Under the pieces are notes generated by a model. It did no database searches. It saw only the letters and a program-made list of their open reading frames with translations, and was not told where the DNA came from. Shown one piece after another: positions 43,327 to 52,923 of a stretch of 64,000 nt of DNA (its first letter is position 1; every line of letters starts with the position of its first letter). The stretch is from Rhexocercosporidium sp. MPI-PUGE-AT-0058. Its lineage: Eukaryota > Ascomycota > Leotiomycetes > Helotiales. The translations under genes and the position numbers were made by a program. The stretch spans positions 1,240,001 to 1,304,000 of the forward strand of contig JAGTJL010000019.1 in the NCBI GenBank assembly GCA_020746875.1, read 5' to 3'.

Positions 43327-45600
43327 TCAAGGTGTAACTCGGAAGCTCAATGCGAAAGTTTCTGAGACGAAGGGGTTTAGTGAAGACGATGGTCGATTAG
43401 TACTGTTTTCCTTGTTTAGGAAATTCCTTGGCAACGAGTCTGATGGATTGCTTATATTTAGGGGCTTTTCCCCTTTGCGTAAGAGGTCCGAATTTCGACG
43501 TTTCTATTTGCCCAGAGATAATACATGCCCATTCTCTACCCTTGACGCCATCGAGCGAAGGGTTCTTTGTACGAGGTTGAGAGTGGCATCTTCTGGTTCC
43601 TTTGATGGTCTAGGTAACGGGCTTTTCCTTTCCTCAGCACTCGAGGGTTTCATCTGGCGTGGGTTGGAGAAGGATACTTTATTGTTGCCTCTCCCGTCCG
43701 TCTCGGAAATAGTGGGCGATTTTGAAGCTGAAAGTCTGTTTATCGCTCAAGACATTGGTTGAGGTAGCTGGAAATGATGTCAGCACATCGCGATTGCAGG
43801 AGAGAAGAATCTCAAGGAGTGCTCACCTTTTGTATCTTCTAGGACTGTTGAGTTCTCATCGGTAGATTCCTTGCCCTTATCTGGGACGACAAGGAAAGTT
43901 GTTTGATGTTTGGGAGGCGACTTTAGTTGGGGTTTGTGGGTATTATGTGGCTTAGAAGACTCGGCTGTACCTTTCTCGCCTTTCCCAGCGAGAAAGTGAT
44001 GCAGAATTTCTTTTCCTTTTGGACGAACTTTTGGATTGCTTCCTTGTCGAGGCCCTGTCGAACTAGATAGAGCGACTTCCAAAGTGCTCTCTCCGGGAGG
44101 TGATGGCAAGGATATGGGTGCTGCAGGTAGTTTCATTTCTTCTTTTTGATATTGAATCCGCTTTTGCCTCTTTATTACTCGATCTCGTAACTTCCTGGAA
44201 TACCACGACTTGCCGAATGAGCGCAGGTAAATCTTCGTTCGGGGGTAATCCCAAAGAGCTCAAATGGTCTTGAATCTGATGGACAATTTCTGCAGTCCTT
44301 GTGTCCATTTTAAGCAGGGAGTAAATCTTCGGGACATCAGGGCAGTACCTCAGTCTCCACTGACTCAAGTACTGTGTGACCTTAGGCATCAAGCAATGCC
44401 AGGCCCAAAAGAAAAGATTGTCCATGATGCGGCAAAATTGAATGGCATCCCAGATCCTGGTGACCGTACCCTCCCATATACTGATCATTTTCTGTTGATT
44501 TGTTAGTCTCTTCTTTCTTTATGGCATGAGTGAGAGCTCTCACATGATCTCGAATCTTATCATCGACGATATAACAGTAAGCAAGCCACACTATGGTGTT
44601 TGCTCTAACTGATGTGATGGCGATCACAGGCGGGATATGTTGGCCGCTATGCTTTTCGTCTGCAAATTTCGCCAGGCTTTCGAACGTCGAGAGGGCAGTT
44701 GATGCGGCAGCGGAGACTTGAGAAACGGGACTCGCAAACGAAACATCCTTTGCCTCGCGCGATTTAAAGGCATCAGATGCTTCAAATATTCCCCAAGGAA
44801 AACAGACTAATTGAGGCTACGGCTCTTTGCTGGTTGTTTGTGCCATGGCCTCGTCAACTGAAGACGGGACATGAAGCTCACAACGGAGCCCTTGCGTGGT
44901 GATCTTGGCAAGTTGTTCTCTGTTATAATTGCTGAATGATGAATCTTTTCTGAAGCCCATTACCGCCCGTTGGTCGACTTCTTGAACAGAGAATCCGAAG
45001 TACAGACATGGCGTGGCAATTGTGGCTGGACGCTTGGGTGGCTCTAAAGCGGAAGTGGCACGCCATATTTTGTTGTCTGCCCTACTAGGTGTTACTACCT
45101 TGTCAGATTATATTAGATATTAAAAGTACACTCACCACGCAATGCTCTTATACATATTGGATCTATTAGGCATTCGTTAGCGAGGATCTAGAGCCGCCCT
45201 TCAACCAACTTACCCACAGCGGGTACTATCCATTCGCCCGGACATACTTGCTCGAAATAGTTTGTGCCATTCATATACATCATGCGCATCGACATTCTGT
45301 GCGTATGCTGCCAAACGCTATGCACTTTCAACAAATTCCGACTCTCTTGCTCGGTCCAATTTGCCCACACCGTCGGGTTTTGTAGGCTGATAGCGGAATA
45401 ACATCCTCGTCTGTTTCTTCAGCTATCAGCATAGCGGCCTGCAATCCCACGAAATGGTCGAAGTCCAACAATCCATCTCTAACCGATTGAACATGAGCTG
45501 GGAGCTTGCTGAGATCCTCGTCTTCCATATCATCCTTCTCACTACCCTGAGGGGCTTCACGCTGATCAGAACCAGATGAGGAATGGGGCTTTGAAGACAT
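43327..45600 (-). pseudogene. Broken multi-exon gene of a conserved unknown fungal family
   Basis: Long protein-like stretches on the minus strand line up into one gene from the ATG at 45600 (MSSKPHSSSG) to about 43327. Recognisable pieces are a WANWTEQESRNLLKVHSVWQ segment, CLYFGFSVQEVDQRAVMGF, a helical IPPVIAITSVRANTIVWLAY, and KMISIWEGTVTRIWDAIQF; the tail is basic and disordered. I recall similar proteins as common hypotheticals in fungi, with no known function. Lesions: a one-base frame change at the AAAA run near 45380; a frame mismatch at the next splice; TAG at 44817-44819 within otherwise continuous coding sequence; a frame change near 44190; and TAG at 43504-43506. Both TAG codons could come from CAG by C-to-T in CpA. 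The intact pieces in between suggest recent decay, or a mixture of true lesions and assembly errors. Confidence 0.6.
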
Positions 45601-45733
45601 CTTAGTGAAACCCAACTGAGAAGACAGATCAATGAGTAGGATATGAAGATACACGAGGGATTATTGGGAATATTGTCGTACTATCAATGTTAAACGCTTG
45701 CAGATTGAGTTTGGATTCAGCCAGGAGAGCGGG

Positions 45734-45983
45734 CTGTCGGGCCCCGCCGGAAATGGCCGATTTCAGGGCACAGGCCACCACCAAAACAACAAATACTCCA
45801 AGTGATAAAATGGTATTAACTCCACGACTGCAAAAGTTTTTTCCTTCAAGCTAAATTTGTGAACAGTATTTTACTCCTTGATAATGCTCCCGAGTTTGTA
45901 TTAATTTTATATCGATCGTCGTTGTGAAAATTCGAGTTTTGGCGGGTGTCCCCGAATCTGCCACTTCCCGCGGGGCCTGACAG
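45734..45983. mobile_element. MITE-like element of 250 bp with imperfect inverted ends and 6-bp flanking repeat
   Basis: The left end starts CTGTCGGGCCCCGCCGGAAA; the reverse complement of the right end reads CTGTCAGGCCCCGCGGGAAG, and similarity continues for ~35 bases. AGCGGG flanks both sides (45728-45733 and 45984-45989), as a target-site duplication would. The interior is non-coding. The end sequence differs from elements 1 and 2, so it is another family. Confidence 0.68.
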
Positions 45984-46121
45984 AGCGGGGTAGGTGGGAT
46001 AATGTGTTGGCAGCCAATCAAATGTTTATTAGAAGTTTGCTTCAGCAATTTAACCCTGCAACCAACACTGAAACCAAATTTGGGGTATTTTGGCGAGCGC
46101 TTCCCTGTCCCAGACTATCGG

Positions 46122-46356
46122 TGTCGACATTAAGTGGCCGATTGAGGCAAGTCGCCTTGATCCGAAAGCATCGTGTTTTTGTCTACGAAAGTCTACTAAA
46201 TGGCAATAGAAATCGTAGGAGGAGACGAAGCTGCTACTTTCGAAGTATTCCCAAAGACAGAATTTGATTTGGATTGTTATATGTCATAAAAGTAACCTTT
46301 TGATACTTTGGTTGTGGTGTTCCTCATGTGCCTCAATCGGCCACTTAATATCGACA
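46122..46356. repeat. Inverted repeat, 28-bp arms about 180 bp apart
   Basis: 46122-46149 and 46329-46356 are reverse complements over 28 bases with one mismatch (core AAGTGGCCGATTGAGGCA). No clear target duplication is seen outside. It could be a further small element or the core of one with undefined ends. Confidence 0.7.
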
Positions 46357-47075
46357 TCGCCATCGTATCATGATGAAGCTATTCACTATCCAGTTCCGTT
46401 ACAACATAATTCCCGCTAAATTTAAGATAATAACATCCATTACTATCTTTCCTACAATCCTTCGTTTGTCCACTTATTGGTGTTCGGAGCCGGCAGTGGT
46501 ACTATCCATTTACGGATGCGAGGCTGAAGTGGGGTCGGCCATTGATAGCTATGAATGTAATGGCCTTGATACGAAAAAGACTAAAAGAATTTCTAAATCA
46601 AATAATAAAAATAGTAATGCAAATATAAAGAAAGAAATACTGAACTAGGTAAACCAATACTAAATCCTCTCAGCACTCATCGAGAGCATCCACGATCACG
46701 TAAACTCTCTGAAGCTTGCAATTTCCTAGCATCTCTAAGAATATGTCCCAAAAGGCCCGCCAGGATGTAATATCAACAAGGAATCGTTCTTTCACGACGT
46801 CCAAATGGCGCCGCCAGATCTCGATAAGTACAGAACTAGAAGAAATTCATAAAGGGAAGAGCAGCACTCTCCTCAAGGGCATCCATTTTGGACTAACTTA
46901 AGATATAGGCAAAGCAATAGGTGTATTTTTAGAATTTGTCTACTCTGGGTTCCTTGGGAACTTATTTGGGCCCCTTGAACATCGTCGTCAAAACTTGACA
47001 AAACTGATATATGAGAACAGAGGTTAGATCAAGTGTGATTAGCCAAAAAAGAAAGAAGCTAGATGTGATAAATCT

Positions 47076-47165
47076 TGCTCAGAGTGCTCAGGGGTGCTCA
47101 GGACACTCAGGTGAGTTGCTCAGGTTCTTCAGGCGGGTCGACTGAGCCGAGGGTGATTAGCGCCT
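47076..47165. repeat. GCTCAG-rich repeat patch
   Basis: GCTCAG or a one-base variant occurs about six times within ~70 bases. A patch with the reverse-complement unit CTGAG lies at 37779-37820. They may be two degenerate copies of one repeat. Confidence 0.5.
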
Positions 47166-47311
47166 GAGTAAGAGCAGCAAGCTTACTAACCCTATACGGG
47201 ACACAAGAATGGGAAAATTAATTCATGGTATACGGGTATCCTTTATTGAGGGGTAGATGCACGTGAGGTAAATGACGACTGTAACGACAATGTATGACTT
47301 TCTTCCTTCAA

Positions 47312-48154
47312 TCATAGCTTACTTGGCACCCACTTCGGCTTCCTCTTCTCCACAAAGCTCTTTACTCCCTCTTTCATATTCTCACCCCCATCAATACGAC
47401 TATACCAATTCTCCGCCAAAAGCCTCGTGCCCTCTTCCGCACCCACACCCTCCCATCCAAGCTTTACCCCCTCCCGACTCACAATCACACTATCAGGACT
47501 ATTCGCACAGATCAGATCCGCCATCTTCATAGCCTCATCCACTACACCCCCGTTCACAACCCTGTTTACCAGTCCCCACTCCCTCGCCTCCTCTGCAGAT
47601 AACGTCCGTCCCGTCAGCGCCATCTCCATAGCCCTCTGCCTCCCAACCGTCCTCACCACCCTCGTCAACGCGCCCGCAAGAGCCGCGACCCCAATCTTAA
47701 CTTCCGGCAGCCCAAACACCGCTTTGGCATCTGCGATCACTATGTCCGCGTTTATTATCAATTCGCATCCACCTCCAACACATATCCCATTCACAGCGCA
47801 TATGATCGGCTTTTTTCCTCCTCGTTTGCTCACTCCGCCAAACCCTGACGATGGCATTGAACGCCCTTGTGAAGCATCTTTCGGGGGTCCATTTTCGTGA
47901 CTAGAATTCCATTCCTTCAGGTCGGCGCCGGCGCAGAATGCACGCCCTTTACCGGTCATGATCCCGCAGAGGAGAGAAGGCTCGTTGTCGAACCAGGCGA
48001 AGAGAGCGTGGAGGTAGTGGTGCATGGGCGTATTCATGGAATTTAGATCATTAGGTCGATTGAGCGTTACGAGGAGGATTGAAGGTTTGGGGAAGGAGAT
48101 TAGGATGTTTTCGTTTGCGGGTGGAGGAGGGGTGGTGAAGTTCGTACTAGACAT
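47312..48154 (-). CDS. Enoyl-CoA hydratase/isomerase (crotonase family)
   Basis: Single exon, 280 residues from the ATG at 48154. Crotonase landmarks are present: RPNDLNSMNTPM (N-terminal CoA-binding strand), GRAFCAGADLKEW (oxyanion hole and CoA contact), ICAVNGICVGGGCELI with the first catalytic glutamate, FGLPEVKIG with the second, and LTGRTLSAEEAREWGLVNRVV. Length fits a single-function short-chain hydratase. The usual PGAGG loop is replaced by VAALAGAL, as in some non-canonical members, so the exact substrate is open. An in-frame ATG at 48259 would add 35 residues (MSLSSQEFRNYKLAC...) that could be a mitochondrial presequence; without it no targeting signal is apparent, and a peroxisomal C-terminus would need SKL: the protein in fact ends in PSKL, a good PTS1. 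Peroxisomal beta-oxidation or branched-chain acid breakdown is thus likely. Confidence 0.88.
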   Translation of the reverse strand: MSSTNFTTPPPPANENILISFPKPSILLVTLNRPNDLNSMNTPMHHYLHALFAWFDNEPSLLCGIMTGKGRAFCAGADLKEWNSSHENGPPKDASQGRSMPSSGFGGVSKRGGKKPIICAVNGICVGGGCELIINADIVIADAKAVFGLPEVKIGVAALAGALTRVVRTVGRQRAMEMALTGRTLSAEEAREWGLVNRVVNGGVVDEAMKMADLICANSPDSVIVSREGVKLGWEGVGAEEGTRLLAENWYSRIDGGENMKEGVKSFVEKRKPKWVPSKL

Positions 48155-50517
48155 TGTGGAGGGGGAGGGGGGTATTCGTGAGGCTGATTGGAAGACGAGA
48201 ACAGGGCAGGCGGTGCAAGCGAGCTTGTAGTTTCGGAATTCTTGAGAGGATAAAGACATGAGGCTCTTGATATTAAATTGGATTGAAGTATCAAAACAAT
48301 CGTGCATGAGCGAGTGAGATAGAGGGAGTGAGGCTGCGAGGTCGCGGGGAAGGGAAGACCGACCGAGGTCAAGCTTAGCCGAGATGGGATCGGCCCGAAA
48401 TCTGGGGAACACAGATCAGGGGCTCGGCTCGGCTTCCGCCGCACTGTTTTGTTTTCTCTGGCAAGCGAATCCCATTCTTTACCAAGCATATCCCATTCCT
48501 TAGCAGGCACTCAAGCGATTTGAGGTTTAATGCCTGCTTCCAAAATTCCACCATCTCGCATCCTTGTCCTCTTTTTTACAACCTTGTGACTCTTAGGATT
48601 TGGAGAACTTTGGACTTTCTAGACCTCGCCGATCCACGAAAAGTACTATACAAATATGATGGACCTTCAGCTAGCCAGATTTCAAGTCCTGAATCATTGA
48701 CGAGAACTGTTCAAGATACACATGTGTGACTTCAGACGCTGAGTGTAGCACACTTCAATGGCAGAAACAGGATTCGGGTCTGGCGAAGCTACTTCACGGA
48801 CGACGTGGCTTGTGTACCAAGATTTATGGAGTTGAGACCCTCCATTCATCTTCCAATGTACTATTGCACAAAAGAGATCGATCACCGCAGATTGTTTTTG
48901 CTTCTATGGTTGCAATTTCAGGTCCTTTCAAGCTGTTTGAGATATATCTGCGTACAACTTCTGACTTGCTTTGGACTATTTCTCCGAGTTCTCGCAGCAC
49001 TACACCCAATCTCACTCTTGGAATCACCTTATAGCCACCGTATCATCTTCGAAAGCCAGCATAATGAATAAAATTAGCTGCCGTTACTCTTGCTTTTCCC
49101 TTCTGCTGGTTGATGACAGCCATCAGCTAGCCGAGTTATCCAAGTGATCAAAATACAAGACGCAGGCGACATAGATGACGGCGACCATGGAAGTAAGTAG
49201 CAAACGCCTACCCCCAGGCAATAACATTCTCGGAACAAAGAGAGAGTCTGTGGCCTAATTGAAACTGCTCTAGATGAAATATAGCAGGACTTCCACACAT
49301 TGGAAAATTGCGCAGAGGAAAATGATGACTACGCTGCATTCAAAGGTTGGTTTTCTTGCCAGTAGGGTTCTTCCCCCAATCGTCACTGCTGTGAAATCCA
49401 GTAATTGATCACATTCTATATCAGGCTGGATAAAGATAGGTCAGTAGAGCTTCACTCATAGCATACCGTATTCGACTCCTCCGGCGTTTGTTCCCTTGTA
49501 CTGTAGGACTGACACGTGATGGGTTGTTTCGCGTCGGCTGACAAGCCTCTCTTGTTCTCTGCATCATATATGGGGCTCGCTGATATGTTCGGGGGTTGGT
49601 TTAGATGCTTTCGTTGTAAACGGAAGTTATTGCATCGAGGCATATAGTCACCTGAATACTCTTTCCAGAAGCATGATGTTTATTCTGTTGCAGATCCCTT
49701 TCGTTCTTCTTGTGAAGGAAACTCCTGATTCATTATCCTACAGTCTAATATCCTGCTCCTGAAAACAGATGATAATTCTAAAATGCTAGAGAATTGTGTA
49801 AAAGGCATCGTGTTTGATTCCAACGCTAAACTACGCTACATAAATCTTCATTCTCTCAGGACCTCTCCATCTAGAGAGTCAGTCCCACAGATCAAATCGG
49901 TCCCGTTGCCACTAGTTCTTTCATTTCTAGACTTATATGAGGCAACCGCTAGTCTTCGCTTGTTTCTCGCTCTTAAACTTCATCGTCTCCCTCATTACCA
50001 GATTAAGACGACCGTAGATGCCATCTTCATTCAGCTTCACTGGGACCATATAATTGCTAAGGTCTGCGAAATGTAAACGCGTATTCCAATGCTGTACTGT
50101 ATAAGTCCCGCGATTTGCGAACTAGAGGGCGATTCCCGTATGTCTCCTAGTATTCCACCTCATACCTTGTGTTTGATCGAATCATCAGAATATCGTGTCT
50201 AGTGGCTATACTTGTGAATGGTGTTACACTAACACTCAGCCCTTACAATCAAAGATATGGGAATAATATCCTTGGGACGAGTACGATAAGCTTGCCTAGA
50301 ATACATCCGCCAACTAACAGTTCCTATAAGATCTTCATTCATCGAGGCTACCATCACACGACTTGCTGAACCAGCTTCATTCACCCTTTCTCTGTACCAA
50401 AATTCAATCACGTGGACCACACACCACTGGCTGACGAAATTTTAAGCGACTAGATATCATCATCTTCGTGACAGAATTTGACCTCATTAGTCCACCAAAA
50501 CAACCCAACACAGTACA
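48155..50517. other. Intergenic region of 2.4 kb
   Basis: Promoter side of the enoyl-CoA hydratase gene, followed by sequence in which no frame has protein-like composition, joined exons or known motif. No tRNA or repeat was seen. Confidence 0.45.
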
Positions 50518-50948
50518 ATGTCCGACTCACAAACTCCACCACCATCGTCTAACGGCGAGTCTGGCTCAAGTAGCGGACCTTCCCAAACAATCAACAACAC
50601 AGACTCCCGAGCGGGTAAGTCCTCGTGTATCACCTGACTGCAATTCACCACTTACTCACCCACCCAGAATCCTCCTCATCCTCAACTCCCACACCCGCCA
50701 CAAAAACATGCACATCCTGCAAGAAATGCTCAACAGAAGATAAACCACTAAAGCCATGCACCAAATGCCAGAGCGTCCAATACTGCAGCAAGGAGTGCCA
50801 GAAAGCCGATTTCAAGAACCACAAGAAGGAGTGTGCGAAGAAAGCCCAGATCTATGCCCAGACTGCGGACATCAAACTTGCGGCTCCGAATAGAGCGCCT
50901 AAGGATGGGTTTAGGGGCGGGTTGCAAAAGTGGCAGTTTGACACGTGA
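50518..50948 (+). CDS. Small MYND-type zinc finger protein
   Basis: Two exons (50518-50614 and 50668-50948) give 125 residues. The first ~55 residues are S/T/P/Q-rich and disordered. A MYND finger follows: C-x2-C in CTSC, the C-x2-C pair in PCTKC, YCSKECQKADF, and the closing H-x3-C in NHKKEC, with the expected spacing. The frame ends ~35 residues later with a short basic tail (KWQFDT). MYND domains bind proline-rich partner peptides; in small fungal proteins of this kind the partner is usually unknown. No catalytic SET domain is attached. Splice signals (GTAAGT donor, CCCAG acceptor) and the open frames support the structure. The start is the first ATG of exon 1. Confidence 0.85.
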
Positions 50949-51943
50949 TGGGTTGATTGGAGATTGTAGGGAGCGGCGTTGTGGGGGACTTCGCGTGTTG
51001 GATGGGATTGATCCTGTGGGATACGATGAAGATGGAGAAACTGAAAACGTTCCCTTGCTGTTTTGGTGGGATCATCTGCCACGCTGATTTGGCGAAGGTC
51101 GGATGCCAGAACGTGTCAACAGGCATGAATCCGAAAACGAGCAGTCACTCTTACCAAGCAATACAACATAAGCTTTCAGCACCCATATCGGATTTCTCTG
51201 AAGTATCAGTGATCCATACCTACAATCTCCGCTATCAAACAAGTTTAGCAGGAATGTGTTCTACTTATGAGAAGTGTTATATCGTGATCCAACTTCTGTT
51301 GTTCCCACAGGAAACCTAAATATTCTGAACCTGCCCAGTACAGTATCACCCATCACGATATTCACACATCGACGTCATTATTCAATGCATGTCTTCATCA
51401 CGTAGAAAGATATCCACCATCAAAAAGAACTCTCTCCAACGCCCACACCCTCGTTGGCATTCCAGATCTCATCCTCAGATCCCGATTCTCCCAATGCAAA
51501 CTTCTCAAATCGCCTTATGCGTTTCAGACTCCATCCACTCCATCCGCCCTCCATATCTAGACTACAACAAGGCAGCGTCTTACTGCCCTTATCAAAGGAC
51601 AAGCCCAACACTAGGTAGTACTACTCAACTGTCAGCTCTCAATTCAGATCCCACCATCTCCCCACCATCCTAAACCTATATCCAACATCCACATATTGTG
51701 ATCGCTTTCCACTTACAATTAGGCGCACACCTCTTGAACCCAAATAATCATCCTCGTCATTCAGACATTTCTCGATAGTATCCTTTTTAAGGTGCGTCAT
51801 GGCTTCTTTGATTCTTTCGTTCCTGTAGTCGTACCCGCTGTGGCGCTCATCTAGGTGTGGGTTTCGTAAGCGAGTTACTCAGTGCTCGCTAGGACTTGTG
51901 GCGATGAGCAGCGAAGAAGGTAAGAGATATCAGGGCATGATAG
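50949..51943. other. Intergenic region
   Basis: No convincing gene; short open frames here are shadows or random. No repeat noted. Confidence 0.4.
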
Positions 51944-52216
51944 TCATGAGAGGCAGAGAGACCCACCGAGTAATTCTCTCAGCGTCGGAACATGGGTAGC
52001 CGATGGTAACGGCGCTGGCGACGATGAAGCACTACCAAAACCGGTGGCGCCCAGCTCGGGAGTGAAAGTGGTATCGAAAGGGTCAGACGCAGTTGACATC
52101 TCTTCGATTCCTCGCTGGCGATGCATGTGGTTATGCTGCAAGTCACTGGCGGCGCTGGCACCCACAGAAACAATTAGGCTGAGGCATGCCGATACTAGGA
52201 TCTTGAAAATGAGCAT
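51944..52216 (-). CDS. Small secreted protein candidate
   Basis: A 90-residue frame that starts with a clear signal peptide (K-I-L-V-S-A-C-L-S-L-I-V-S-V-G-A-S-A core, cleavage likely after ASA). The mature part is ~67 residues, rich in S, T, P and A, with an H-x-H-x-H-R patch just after cleavage and almost no cysteine. A GTGGGT donor-like site lies near the end (about 51962), so the protein may continue in another exon that I could not fix. Such proteins are often cell-wall or effector-like products, but nothing specific can be said. It is an isolated gene with a TATA-like element about 40 bp upstream (52252-52258 TTATAAA region on the opposite strand). Confidence 0.5.
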   Translation of the reverse strand: MLIFKILVSACLSLIVSVGASAASDLQHNHMHRQRGIEEMSTASDPFDTTFTPELGATGFGSASSSPAPLPSATHVPTLRELLGGSLCLS

Positions 52217-52923
52217 GTTAAAGGGGCTCGCAGCACAATGAGGAGATGAGAGTTTATAAAGTTCGAGAAAGCGGGTGGAAGAAGGAAGGTTGACGGTGTT
52301 TGTGGAACCGAGATTTTGAAGGGAGTGGACTATGAGAATATAAGAGAGATGACCCCAGGACGAGATACCAAGGGAAAGAGGCCGTCTTTAAGAAGGATGG
52401 CAAGACACTCGTACGAGTACTCCTTCACAGCTGAGCAAATTTTAATCTCTACACGAAACGGACTTGTAGGACCCGAATCGGTTAACTGCAGCAGAACTTG
52501 TACTCGGATTTGAACAGCCTGATGCAATTCCCACTGGAATGCAAAAACCAGCTTCATTTTGCTGAAGAGGCACCAAGAAAAAAAGTGTCGGCGTATATCG
52601 TCAAATTGGTATCAATCACCATCCATCCCCTCCCCGCTTCTAGTGTACATATCTGCAAGGTTCCTTCACTTTTGCGTCTCACATCTTTCTTCGTCCTCCA
52701 CCACCATCCACACAATCCACATCGCTTCTTTTCAAGCATCAACCCGACCATATCGACTTGTGCACCAAGGTAATCAAGGCAAGTTGATTGATCTCCAACC
52801 TTCAAAATAGAACAAGACCGCTCCAATCCCCCGTCCAAGAATAACTCGCAAAAACGCCTTCCGATGCAATATATCTATCCCATTGTTCGCTATGCTTCCC
52901 GTGCCAGTATGCAAGCGTACTAA
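52217..52923. other. Intergenic region
   Basis: Between the small secreted protein gene and the 3' end of the Nup170 gene. No gene is supported. Confidence 0.4.

Larger units (their letters stand above)
45984..47311. other. Gene-poor region with repeats
   Basis: Besides the inverted repeat at 46122-46356, the stretch 46560-46650 is A-rich and 47076-47165 is rich in GCTCAG units. Two short open frames (46370-46648 and 46716-46901) lack recognisable features. No gene is supported. Confidence 0.45.
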
